Assembly (NCBI GenBank): GCA_963281155.1
Contig: CAUJLY010000001.1
Coordinates: forward strand, 62,001-126,000
DNA length: 64,000 nucleotides
Direction of reading: 5' to 3'
DNA from: Rhabditophanes sp. KR3021
Lineage: Eukaryota; Nematoda; Chromadorea; Rhabditida; Alloionematidae
The translations under genes were made by a program, and so were the position numbers. Shown here one piece after another: positions 34,290 to 44,789 of the stretch. Positions within the stretch are counted from its first letter, which is position 1. Every line of letters begins with the position of its first letter. The notes under the pieces are model-generated. The model worked only from the letters and a program-made list of their open reading frames with translations. It had not been told where the DNA came from and did no database searches.

Positions 34290-35720
34290 CTAAGAATATT
34301 TCGTTACCATTTTAGCCAATTCACTCCAAATCATCTATCAAAAGTAATTACACAATTCAATTAGTGAAATGGGGACGAATTCCAGAAATAATAATTTCAT
34401 TGATTGGCGGAATTATTTTTGCAGCTATTGGAGTGATTTATATCCTTTGGAACTGAGGGATACGTAGATATTAATGTTTATTTAGCCTCTGATATATTTA
34501 TATACATTGTAATATTAATATACGAGCTTGTGGCCGAGTTTTATACTAAATGAAGTAGGCTACTAGTGTTAAACATTTGGCTTTTTTGAATAATCAAGCT
34601 GTTCTTTGTTGTTTTATTGAGTTCGACTGCTATCCTTGATTTTGTTTTTGTAACATAATCTGCATATAGATATTATCTATGTATTATTATATTCATATTT
34701 ATGTTCGATTAGTATATTTATACTTCTCTCTTTATTTGACAATAAACAATCTATCTTGGTATCGTTCACTAAGTGTCTTGCCGAACTCCGTATCACCTAT
34801 GGTGAAGGTCTTAATAGTTCTGTTGACCTTTTACTCAAATTTAATGTTTTTGTTCCAAATAAAAAACCAACTTATTTTCATTGGATTGAGGCTTCTTTAT
34901 TTATATTTTGTTCTGGTGTGATTAGAATATTTATTCTTATATCGACTCCTGGAGTTGGATAAATCATTGAAACTTTTATGTAAATGATTTAACAGTAAGC
35001 TTTAAGTGCTAAATATCGAAACTTATGTTTTCAGATGGACGAAGACCTTATTCAATTTCATTCAAAAACAGCTGTAATCTTTGCTATCAACACAAATTCA
35101 CAAAATTCAGCATTTTTAATTATCATATTTCTTATAATTTTAAATCCGGTTTTGTTCTTTACACTATTCCAGCATATTACATTTCTTTAGAATTTGATTT
35201 AAGACTTTGCATGAAAGAAGCTAGAATGGATGCAGCTAAAACAATTAAAAATATTCTTGTTTATCTAAGAACATGTGTTTTATTATCAATCTCCATTCCT
35301 TTAACCTTAATCATGTATATATTGAGTAAATCTATATCATTAGGCCTAGTTATTTATAGTAGATATTTCAGTTAAACAGGTCCTTTACTTAATTGCTATT
35401 TGTATTCAACAAAGTAATTTATAAATGGTGGAGATCAAAAATGATGAAGATTAATAAAAGAAGAATTGGTGCCACTCAAATTATTGGTATATGGTATTGC
35501 ATTGACAATAGCTTAAGTTTATTGTTGGAGTCATTTCTTAATTTTTAGCTCAACAATTTCTACAGTAATTTGGATGACAAATTACTCGTTAGGTTTATTT
35601 ATTTGATTTCACGGGGAATTTATTCAAAGAGGGTTAAAAATAAAGATAATTCAACATCCTGTTATTGCCATTACAAAAAGTAATATTAGTGCAAAATATA
35701 GACTCCGTCTAATGTTCTTG
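34290..35720 (+). pseudogene. Decayed chemoreceptor-like membrane protein, interrupted by a repeat
   Basis: Hydrophobic pieces in different frames lie in order: EIIISLIGGIIFAAIGVIYI near 34400, then the dispersed repeat (34649-34816), SLFIFCSGVIRIFILIS near 34910, an exon-like block after a 3' splice site TTTTCAG at about 35034 (FLIIIFLIILNPVLFF), and DLRLCMKEARMDAAKTIKNI followed by LLSISIPLTLIMYILSKSIS up to 35375. The Lys/Arg loop followed by a helix is the loop 3/helix 6 arrangement of chemoreceptors. Multiple stops and the repeat show it is dead. Confidence 0.5.
34649..34816 (+). repeat. Dispersed repeat, copy 2 (short LTR-like element)
   Basis: 168 bases, the reverse-oriented partner of 10741-10900. 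Begins TGTAACATAATCTGCATATA; contains TATTTATACTT and ACAATAAAC (TATA-like and poly(A)-like); ends GTATCACCTATGG...GGTCTTAATA. It sits inside the decayed receptor at 34290-35720. Confidence 0.65.
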
Positions 35721-36057
35721 TTGTTTCAATAAAGTTCCAAGACTTTTATAAATACATTTTGGAGAATATTATCTTCCATTATCTAATAATAACAAGTATT
35801 TATAAATAGTTGTGTAGGCGAAAAGTAATCGTTTGGTTCAATTTTGTAACTAACTGTATCTAGCTAAAATATTATAAGAGTTTCATTATAAAAATTGAAA
35901 TCTTTAATGTTTGTCTTAATTTTTAAACATATAAAAGGCTAAACTAATCGGCATAAAAAAGTAAAGTAAGGACAATGACGAATCATTGAAAATAAAAGGT
36001 TAAATAGCCAGTCTATCCTAAATTTTTTAATTACTAGGAACGCCTCAATAAAAACGA

Positions 36058-36065
36058 TATAAATA
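36058..36065 (+). promoter_or_regulatory. TATA box of the srt-like gene at 36096
   Basis: TATAAATA followed by AG, 38 bases before the ATG. The same box precedes the srt-like gene at 50474. Confidence 0.5.
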
Positions 36066-36095
36066 AGAACAATTGCAGATATTTTAATTACAATC

Positions 36096-37151
36096 ATGTT
36101 TGAGTTTAACTTAAGTCCTGACTATATTAAAAAATACTATCCATGTGACTATCTAACTCCGGAAGAATGGGAACAAGAAAAGGAGCCTAATATCTTACTT
36201 GGATCAATTTACTTTCTTTTGGGTTGCGTATTTCTGTCCTTATATGTTCCTGTCATTTATGTTTTGTCCAAGAAGGAAATGCTGAGGGTATCTTCGTGTT
36301 ATCCGCTTATGCTGACACTTGCAATATTTGATTCATTAACGCTCTGTGTAAATGGGATAAGTCTTGGTATATTCAGCATAAGAGGTGATATGTTATGTAC
36401 ATCTTTCGTTTATGTTTACATTGCTGGTATAGGAGCCATCTTTGGATGGTGTACATGTACGATGTTATGTGTTGTCTTGGCTTTTAACAGAATCGTTGAA
36501 ACTATCAATACGAAATGGTCTGACTTTTTATTCAGAGGTAAAAAAGTTATTTTTTGGCTAATTCTATGTTTCGCTTACGGATTATTCCTTGGCCTATTCA
36601 CTCCACCAATTGTGTTTACCTCAAAACATTATGCCGTTTTTTTCGATCCTTATGTGTCAATTAGCAAAATTGATTCAAATAACACTGAGCATTACACAAA
36701 TATTCCACACGCGGTTCACAATATTTCGATTTGCATCGTATTACCTTCACTATACATATTTCTATGTGCATATATTATATTCAAATATAAATCTGTTTCA
36801 ACCAATGTAGATTTAACGACAGCACAGAAATTATTACTTTTGCAATCATCTTTAATTTGTATGATGACTTTTGGAGCCAGCGGTTTATATGTAAGATATT
36901 GGAATTAACAGCAATAATTTTTACAATGTACTTTTTAGTTATACTTCCAGTTTTTTCCTGTTACAGAAGCACTAATGTTGCTAGCTCAGTTTTTCTGGAT
37001 TTTAGCACACGGTGTTGGGAGTTGTATCATGGTTTTTATTAATCCAACAATCAGGAAATTCGTTTTAAAAGAAATTGGTTCAAAGATAAAAACAATAAAA
37101 GGAACTAATTCAGTTTCAACAACTACTTTACGGAGGGCATCGCAAGTATGA
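36096..37151 (+). CDS. Chemoreceptor, srt-like seven-helix GPCR
   Basis: Two exons, 36096-36890 and 36939-37151; the 48-base intron has GT...AG ends in phase 0; 335 residues. The N-terminus YYPCDYLTPEEWEQEKEPNI has the Srt Cys and Glu-Trp. Other marks: helix 2 start SSCYPLMLTLAIFDSLTL, helix 3 FGWCTCTMLCVVLAFNRIVE, the loop WLILCFAYGLFLGLFTPPIV, VFFDPYVSI, and in exon 2 FPVTEALMLLAQFFWILAHG and INPTIRKFVLKEIG. It is closest to the minus-strand gene at 49410-50474, with the same intron position and phase. Without the intron the frame would stop after GLYVRYWN. Confidence 0.88.
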
Positions 37152-37466
37152 AATATGTTTTGTTGAATTATGTTTTTTGGATATAATAACTTTTATAAAT
37201 ACCTTAATTATACATAATTTTGTTATTGCAAAGCTATTATGAATATAAAATTATTGTAATTGATGTTTTTAAAAAATCTAAGCAAATTATATACTAATCC
37301 TGAAATTAAACTCATCAAATTAATACTACTAGAATAATGATCCATTTGATAAAAACAACGACAACATTTATTTAATGAATAAGCATTTGAGTAAAATTAT
37401 CAAGAATACTTTAATGTAATGTTTGTTAGTTTATTAAATATTTGCAAAAGATTGAAAAGTCTTGAA

Positions 37467-38144
37467 TTAATTTACAAATGGATTGAAATTTTCAAGATTA
37501 AATTCTGGAATGTTAATTGCTGGAATATTAAGTTCTGGAATATTTACTGCTGGAATTTTAACTTCTGGAATATTAATTGTTGGGATATTAATAGCTGGGA
37601 TATTAATTGCTGGAATATTAATATTTGGAACAAGATTGTCGAGTGAATCTCCAATAGCGACTTTAGCAAACATGCTAACAATAGCTTTTCTAATTTCAGG
37701 AGTAGTTCCATTAAGAATTGCATTAACTTGACGATTTTCTTCTTCGCTTGTAATATCTTGATTAGTTTTGACTTTTTCCATTTGATCATAAACGGCTTTA
37801 GCTTCAGAAGTTAAGTTTAGAGAGCCAGCATCAGTTTTGGCTTTCCATTCGGCTACAACTTTATTTTCGCTTGTTTTGTATTTTTTGTAATTCTCCAAAA
37901 CAGGTGAAGGTTCTTTTGTAGCCCAGGCAGTTGCTTGAGAAAGAATTTGACCTTTGGTTAAAGATTTATTTCCGATGATGGCAACATACTTATCAGCTTG
38001 ACTTCTGGATAAAGTGCGAAGAAAGTCGAGGAAGTTGAAACTAGATCCTGTGTTGTCTTGACCGCTACCATTTGCTCCAAATTGAGCATAAGCGAGACTA
38101 GCAAAAACAATAGTGACAAAAAGAACTTTGAATGAAGCAGACAT
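37467..38144 (-). CDS. Secreted SXP/RAL-2 (DUF148) protein with a pentapeptide-repeat tail
   Basis: Single exon, 225 residues, ATG at 38144. Signal peptide MSASFKVLFVTIVFASLAYA, then QFGANG. The DUF148 body matches the gene at 2243: FLDFLRTLSRSQADKYVAII, GNKSLTKGQ, NLTSEAKAVYDQMEKVKTNQ. After residue about 178 the protein switches to about eight to ten imperfect five-residue units of the form NIPAI / KIPAV / NIPEL, with Pro at a fixed place, then ends LENFNPFVN. The paralogue has no such tail. Period-5 Pro with alternating Ile could form an extended or beta-like stem; this is inference. Secreted; function unknown. Confidence 0.85.
   Translation of the reverse strand: MSASFKVLFVTIVFASLAYAQFGANGSGQDNTGSSFNFLDFLRTLSRSQADKYVAIIGNKSLTKGQILSQATAWATKEPSPVLENYKKYKTSENKVVAEWKAKTDAGSLNLTSEAKAVYDQMEKVKTNQDITSEEENRQVNAILNGTTPEIRKAIVSMFAKVAIGDSLDNLVPNINIPAINIPAINIPTINIPEVKIPAVNIPELNIPAINIPEFNLENFNPFVN
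37505..37624. repeat. 15-bp coding tandem repeat
   Basis: Eight units of exactly 15 bases of the form CTGGAATATTAATTG (plus strand), each differing at a few positions. They encode the NIPAI-type pentapeptides at the C-terminus of the SXP/RAL-2 protein. Confidence 0.9.
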
Positions 38145-38182
38145 AATTGTATGATTCGATGTTAACTGATTCAAATTTATCT

Positions 38183-38190
38183 CTTTTATA
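38183..38190 (-). promoter_or_regulatory. TATA box of the third SXP/RAL-2 gene
   Basis: TATAAAAG on the minus strand, 39 bases before the ATG at 38144. Confidence 0.6.
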
Positions 38191-39964
38191 CTCTTTTTAA
38201 TGATATGTTTAAATATAAAGTTCATTCAGGTGGTACATACATATAATATTGGGTCGATTACAATGATGAAGCACATCCTCATATTGATGCAGCGGTATTA
38301 AATATTACTCGCATAAGTATTTTTGTTAATATATGAACTAACAAAGAATAAAAGTGATCTTTACGTGGAAATGAAATTTTTATTTATTTGTCATCATTTT
38401 GTTAATGATTAATTCAAATAAACCTCTTTGGTGCAATTATATTATAAAAAGTACTTTTAGCATCTGCTAAAAATGTGCTTTAGTAATGGAATTTCTATGT
38501 GTCAAAGTTGTGATAGTTCAAAAAAGTAACAAAACTTTCGGGTGCTCCTAAACTCAGTAAACTTCTAAGCTTTAAATAAAAAGTTATAATCATCTCTAAC
38601 GCTAAAAATAATTCACTAGAACTGCAAGTCGGAGTTAAATTTATTGCTAAAATAATCAAATTTACTAAATCCTTAACTTTCTTCCATACATGTTACAATT
38701 TCTAATAAGCCAAATGATGAATCATCTTCAGTTTGCTTAAAGTGTAAAAATCTACACTCTAGTTGATTATTTCTAATCAAAAATAGAACATGACTCATCT
38801 AATTTTACAAAATATGAGCATATTTATATACCGAAAATCTTTATTAATTAATAAGTATGCTATCAAATTGCTCATCAAGGATGAGATTAATTTGTGTATA
38901 TGTGTAATCAGTGTATGTATTTATCATATTTTATGGAATGTTATTTTTGTTGTAATCTTAGAAATGTACAAGTAAATAATGTTATCAAAAAAGCGTTGAA
39001 TGATATTGTTGAGGAAGCTAAACTTTACTTATTACAATAATATTTCAAACAAGCGCAAATATTCATTTCAATTCGATCTGACATTTTATTCAGTAAGATA
39101 GTTTTTCTTTGACACGTTTCTTGTAGGAATGAAATGCTTTGATTATCAGCTAATAAAGATTCAAAAAATTCGATACATCTTGAAATATAAATTTTTTATT
39201 GTTGCAAATTCCCGTTCCGTTCACGCAAGGTCAATTATAATATACAGTTGAATTATTTAGATGAGAAATATTGAAAAATTGCATGCCTTCAAATTTTATG
39301 CCACAAGAAAGATTTAAACTATTGTCTATTCCGTGTAAATTATTTCCCTTACAACAGTAACCGGTGTATTAAATGACTTTCCAGTCAACTTATAGTTGTT
39401 TCAGAACAATTATTCTAAATAAAGTAAAAAGTAGAATACTTGAATTGCCTTACTTACGCGTGTTTTACCAAATTGACCTGTTAAATGAGGCTTAAAATAC
39501 CTTCATATTTTATACCATTTATGCTTCTTGGGGTGTTTATATCCATCTCTTTCTTTTAAATAAAGCCTTACATCAACTCATCTTTCCTTCAATTAGATTT
39601 ACTATTTCAAGATAAAGTAGGCTTAACACCCTACATATCTTCACCACGATATAAATAGAAAAGTTTAAAATATTTGAAATGTTTCCAAAATTGATATAAC
39701 TATTAGTATAAAAGGGAATAATATAAATAGATCATTCGATTACTAAAGATGATTAAATATAATTAATTAAGTAAAAGTTGGCTAACTTTCGGAGCAATCT
39801 CTGCACCAATCCGAGGGTAAACAAAAAAGAATGTCTATATGAAAGATAACTTCATCATACTTACATAAACTTAAAATTAAATAGATACTTTACTTTGTGA
39901 TGATTAAAAATTAAAATACTTACAATAGTAATAACTCTAAAAATAAGTACTTATCTAGTTAGCA
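38191..39964. other. Intergenic; possible decayed Cys-containing frame at 39080-39480
   Basis: The minus strand near 39200-39370 reads CCKGNNLHGIDNSLNLSCGI, a short gap, then FFNISHLNNSTVYYN, a stop, and PCVNGTGICNNKKF. This looks like a piece of an extracellular Cys-rich domain with N-glycosylation sites, interrupted by stops. It is not assigned to a family. The remaining sequence shows nothing. Confidence 0.3.
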
Positions 39965-40900
39965 TTAAAATGTATATTCAGTAGAATAGCCCTTGCAATT
40001 TGTGCCGTGATGTTTAATGTAAGGTGTTTCTGTTCTAACATGATATACAAGAACTTCCTTTTCTCCATTTTCATTTAAATCGTTTCCAAATACTTCTACA
40101 TCTTTCATTTTGATATTCAATTGTTCTATGATACAAGCTTCGGGACTAACTACCTCACCATGACAAGTTTTACCAACAGCAAACTTAGGATGAGCTTTGA
40201 CTAAATCCATTGAAAAAGCAAACATTGCCATGTCTAAAGCAAAATAGTTAACTGTCCACGAACAAACAGAAAATCCGACTAATTTTCCTTTTTTAACCAT
40301 TGGATACTCCAATGAACTAAAACCCAAAAATGCAGCTGCCCAAACTCCAAATTTTTTTACTTTTCTAATATAATTATTAAATAGACGAAGATCATATGCA
40401 TTGTCATCATCAGCAAAATAAACAACTGCATGTTTATATCCTTTCATTATTGGTTCAGATTCTCTAGCTAAATATTGAACGGCAATGTCTCTTTGATACC
40501 ATGCTGATTTTGGATAACCTTCCGGAGTTTCTAGACTAACATATTCATGTGGAAGTTTACTTCGTTTTAAAAGTTGCTGAACATGTCTTGATAATTTTGG
40601 ACCATCCTCAATAACAAGCCAATAAATATCTTTTAAATGACCAAGAGTTTGTGATAATCTAGTCATGTCAGCTAATCTTTGTCGTCTTTTATAGGTTGGT
40701 GTAACAATAATTATTAACGTATTGTGTTTCCTACGGACCATTGATAAATTATAGTTGTGGCTGGTTAATTTAAATGTTTCATTGCTTACACCTGCTTGTC
40801 TAAAATTACAATTAATATTTATAATTTGCCTAACTTACAATATCATACATAAGCCACAAAAGATACTTAAAGTAATGAAGAGATTTCTTGATAAAGCCAT
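39965..40900 (-). CDS. Family 43 beta-1,3-glucuronyltransferase
   Basis: Two exons, 40900-40839 and 40799-39965, with a 39-base GT...AG intron; 298 residues. Residues about 6-21 (NLFITLSIFCGLCMIL) form a type II signal anchor, then a very short stem. The catalytic part has the UDP-sugar start IIIVTPTYKRRQRLADMTRL, the manganese-binding DDDN (residues about 151-154), SAWYQRDIAVQYLARE (in place of the human GSAQRN block), a candidate catalytic Glu in VSPEACIIEQL, and the C-terminal EVLVYHVRTETP. The enzyme adds glucuronic acid to galactose in the Golgi, as in proteoglycan linker or glycoprotein synthesis. It is shorter than typical animal members (about 330-360) because the stem is short. All key residues are present, so it is probably active. 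Confidence 0.88.
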
Positions 40901-42024
40901 CTTATAAGGTAATAGATTAATAATTTAAGAACCACCCTACCATATAAATGCAAATGATATCAATTGAAGTATTAGTTACTTTAAATAAACTATCTTTATT
41001 AATAACAAACGATCAAACAATATTTCCACAAAAATTTAAAGGGCAATTGTTTACCCGTTTGCACGAATTATGGTCTTTATAAAGACATCAACAAAAACAA
41101 GAAAGTATCATGTTTATTAAAAAATCTCGTATCACCCCACGGGAAAAATCTCTTTAGTATCTTCGGCAAACAATTTGCTTATAAATGCACCATCATGATA
41201 AACACATCAATCACAATCAAATCATTATTGTCAAAAATTAATGTTGACATTTAAATATTTGATTTGGACATTTAAATATTTCAGAACAAAAGGTTCATAT
41301 CTTTGAACTGTAATTGTATTAAATAATATAGAATAGTTCACCTCAATCAAAAGATGGTGTAATAATTAAGGAAAAAGTGCTAAAAGCACATAATGGTTAA
41401 TTGGAATATGGGATGAATTTTCCTGATTTCAACCCAAGGAATCCTGATTTAAGTTTGTTATGGAAGAGATTATTAACAATCACTAAAATGTTATTCATAA
41501 TCACAAGAGTGCCGGTTTTTGTTTATTTCACAACAAGTATTATTATCTAAATTTTTGTAAACATATTTTATTAATTTTTGAGAAAGGGTAATATATGATT
41601 GGGCCGGGTACATTTTGATAGGACCAAAGATAATTTAGAAAGATTGTTTTTGGTCCTTGGCTTAATTAATGAATTTATAGCATACTGGCAAACACGTTTA
41701 TACTTATTATTACTGACTTTTCCCTTCAAGGATATTGAGTAACATCCAAGTAAATGGGTGCCTTCACAACTTTGCAAATCATACACTTCCATTTTAATAA
41801 GAGGCACTAAATTATAAATCTATATGATCAGTTTATTTAACTATATTACAATCAACCCAAAAAGTTTACACAATTATTTATTATGTAAGTAAACGGTTTA
41901 AAATATATACAACAATTATGCAGGAGACTTTTCACAACATTGCAGAATGAAAACAAATGATTTTGTATAGCTAAATAATTTATTTTTTACAGATAAATTA
42001 AAAATAGTCGAGAAATTAATGAAG
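40901..42024. other. Intergenic; no supported gene
   Basis: A 78-residue frame at 41571-41807 (minus) has no signal peptide, ATG context or family features. Nothing else. Confidence 0.5.
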
Positions 42025-42290
42025 TTATGACTTAACTCCTTTAGGCAATTTATTATAATATACTTGATAAGTTGTAAAAATCGGACTAACAATTGGATAA
42101 AATAGTACTAATGGTAGACTCAGAAATATGCCATCACCAGAAATTATATATGATGGCAATGGTGCCAAAACAGACAACATATCACTTTCATGTATTGCTA
42201 ATCCGGCAGATCAAAATCAAATAATAACTTGGACTCCCAGTATGTCATTTCAATCTTTTCCTGCGCAAGCTTTAAGGTTTTTTCGGTATT
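42025..42290 (-). pseudogene. C-terminal fragment of a chemoreceptor
   Basis: The minus strand reads AIHESDMLSVLAPLPSYIIS, then GDGIFLSLPLVLFYPIVSPI and FTTYQVYYNKLPKGVKS to a stop. It resembles the last helix of the receptor at 32666-33696 (FNVLSPLVYLLFSPFIAIYQ). A further piece (EKTLKLAQEKIEMTYWESKL) lies upstream in another frame. No N-terminal helices remain. Confidence 0.5.
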
Positions 42291-42635
42291 GAATGTTAAA
42301 ATTTAACATTTACACAATTAAATATGTTATTATTGACATAACATTCAGCAAATACACATACATTTTAAATATTATCAACTTTTGCTTTAAAGTAAATCTG
42401 ACTACTCTTTTGTATTTTATTGTTCAGTTAAAAAAATTATATTATCAAGCATTTAATAAAAATTAAACATTTTAAATGTATTATTGTGCAATATAAATCA
42501 AACAATAATTATTAAAATATCAAAGGCCACATTGAAAAGTTTGTTAAAAGGTTAACATTTAATAAGCATTGCATTTATCAAGAAATGACTAACAAATATT
42601 TTGAAAATATTACGTTGAATCATCCAAAATTTGAA

Positions 42636-42643
42636 TATATAAG
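42636..42643 (+). promoter_or_regulatory. TATA box of the Gly/Asn-rich protein gene
   Basis: TATATAAG, 38 bases before the ATG at 42674. Confidence 0.5.
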
Positions 42644-42673
42644 GCCCAAATATTCTGAAGATATCACAACAAA

Positions 42674-43429
42674 ATGAAAGGTTTGTTTGCTTCTGTTCTT
42701 GCGTTGGCCTTCGTGTCAGCTAATGCTCAAATCGGTGGAGGAGTAGTTCCAAATGTTCCAGGTGGTAATAGACCAAGTCCAGGTAATGGACCAATTGATA
42801 ACCAACCCCCAACTAGGCAACCACGACCATCTAGACCAACTACTAGACAACCTTCTAGACCAATTCCAAGCCGTCCTGGCAATGGTAATGGTCACTTCCC
42901 AGGAAATGGAAACGGTAATTTTCCAGGAAATGGAAATGGTAATTTTCCAGGAAATGGAAACGGCAACTTCCCAGCATTTCCAGGAGGCAATACCAACTGG
43001 AGACCATCTTTCCCTCAACAAACTGTTGGAAGCAACCAACAACAACTCCAACAATTTTGGAACGCACCACAAGGAGGTTCATTTTCTCAACACAATCAAT
43101 TCAATCCTTACAGCAGATACGGAAGAAGAAGAGGAAGATATTATGGATATTTAAATTATGCCGACAGATATGCCTGGGCTTACTTCCAAAGAAACGGTTA
43201 CAGCATCTATTCTGCCTATTATTTCTGTACTGCTCGCCAACACTACCAAATCATCTTCTACAGCAGATATTTGTCTGATTATTGTAACAAAATTAGACAA
43301 AATTATGGTTACTACCAAATTCCACTTTTCCCAAGAGCAGCCACTACTGGATTTTCTGTTACTTCTGATGATGCATCTAATACTTCTTCCTTTAAACATA
43401 GCCCTTTACAAGAAACTCAGATCGCTTAA
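42674..43429 (+). CDS. Secreted Gly/Asn/Pro-rich repeat protein with a Tyr-rich C-terminal module
   Basis: Single exon, 251 residues, ATG at 42674 with signal peptide MKGLFASVLALAFVSANA. Residues about 20-70 are Pro/Arg/Thr-rich (PTRQPRPSRPTTRQPSRP). Residues 68-99 are four units of PGNGNGNF or PGNGNGHF. Residues about 145-220 are rich in Tyr, Phe and Arg with two to three Cys (RYAWAYFQRNGYSIYSAYYF, then CTARQHYQIIFYSRYLSDYC), likely a small folded module. The design resembles structural matrix, cuticle or mucus proteins. Frames in the other phases across this repeat (42716-43442) are shadows. No family is recognised. Confidence 0.75.
   Translation: MKGLFASVLALAFVSANAQIGGGVVPNVPGGNRPSPGNGPIDNQPPTRQPRPSRPTTRQPSRPIPSRPGNGNGHFPGNGNGNFPGNGNGNFPGNGNGNFPAFPGGNTNWRPSFPQQTVGSNQQQLQQFWNAPQGGSFSQHNQFNPYSRYGRRRGRYYGYLNYADRYAWAYFQRNGYSIYSAYYFCTARQHYQIIFYSRYLSDYCNKIRQNYGYYQIPLFPRAATTGFSVTSDDASNTSSFKHSPLQETQIA
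42875..42970 (+). repeat. 24-bp coding tandem repeat (four units)
   Basis: Four in-frame units of 24 bases encoding PGNGNGNF-type octapeptides; consecutive units differ at a few wobble positions, and one reads His for Asn. Confidence 0.85.
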
Positions 43430-43959
43430 ATGCCAAAATTAATATATATACTTGCTATATTTGTTGCTTTATTCATTGATTTTGAATAAACTTTAACGTT
43501 CCACTTTATTTGTTTTTATAATTTAGTTATTATTCCTTTTATGTGATTACTATTTTTTATTACCTACTCACAATCATACTCATTTCAAAATTTGTTTTTA
43601 ACCTCTTAAAACTATAGTATTTACATCAATATTAAATCTTTTTGTAGTAACATTGATTTTCACCAAAACAATATATCTATTTTTATTTCTTACTTTCACT
43701 ATCTCTATTTCGTAATAACATCTTTTGTTTCGAAATGATATTCATAACCAACTGCTTTTAGATAAATCTCGGGAGAGTAAATGTCTGCTTGGAAAGATGT
43801 ATATGCGAAAAATACATTAGTCATCAGTTTGTTCAACTGTTCTGTTTGATATCCCTTCATTTTTTACATTTTTTGATATTGATCATTGCGATATTTTATT
43901 CTTATTTTACTATAACATTTTAATTTACCTCATCTTTACTTAATTGTTTATTATTTTAG

Positions 43960-44521
43960 AAAAATGGACGGATACCTATTAATATTCGACTTCAATTGTC
44001 TGAAGATGGACTTCCGATTCAACTAGAGGAAACAGTTTATTCTGATTCCAATAGAATATCTGACTTTCAAGATATCTATAATTTTGTCTGCAGTTCAAAT
44101 GCTCGTCTTCCAATTATTACTAAGGAATCTACGGGAGAAAGAACTTTTCAAATGTCAACATTTTCAAAATACGTGGAGCTGATTTTAATGAGGACTGGCT
44201 TGTAATGCCTTTATAAGATCATTTGCCGAGCTTGAATCAAATGATGGTAAAAGTACTAATCTTCTTAGAGATGGAGTTTTGGAATTGACAGTTGGTGTAT
44301 CACAAAAAAGTCACGGTCTTATCCAATGTTATACAAAAAGGAATCGACAAGGCAGAAAATGTTTATCAAGTTGCAATATCTTATGTTGCTTAGGTATTCC
44401 AATCGAAATACCCCACATAAGTTTCATTCAAACCTGCTTTCCCTATCGTGACAGCATTAATTATTTGAAATATGTTACTTCAAACCCATCTATATACTCA
44501 ACTATCAGATTGTTTTCATAA
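43960..44521 (+). pseudogene. Unidentified gene fragment, at least two frames
   Basis: After a good 3' splice site (TTATTTTAG) the + strand reads KNGRIPINIRLQLSEDGLPI, QLEETVYSDSNRISDFQD and RLPIITKESTGERTFQMSTF, ending at 44205. A second frame (44279-44521) gives LELTVGVSQKSHGLIQCYTK and LCCLGIPIEIPHISFIQTCF. Coding-like character and order suggest one broken gene. I do not recognise the family. Confidence 0.35.
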
Positions 44522-44789
44522 GCCAAGTTACTGAGAGACTGTTTTTGAGAAAACAAATTGATTGAAAATATATATAATGCTGAGAATGATCATAAATAAA
44601 AGAACATAAATAAGCCACAACAACATAACATGATGTCCCTCCATCATTAAATTAAAAAAAACGTAGGGTCAGTTCATCAATTTGTGGAAGATCCTATCAT
44701 AAACTAAGGTTCAATGCTGAACACCGTCATTAATAACTTTTATTTATTTGAATAGCAAATTATAAAAAACAAAAATTTTTTTAAAAAAA

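Noticed and set aside
34679..34962. Two overlapping frames of 68-80 residues
   Set aside because: They run through the dispersed repeat and its flank; no single intact gene results.
41571..41807. 78-residue minus-strand frame
   Set aside because: Starts at GTG, no signal peptide, no promoter, no recognisable pattern.
42716..43442. Several frames of 70-130 residues on both strands
   Set aside because: Shadows of the Gly/Asn-rich secreted protein; no signal peptides, no start context, composition dictated by the repeat.
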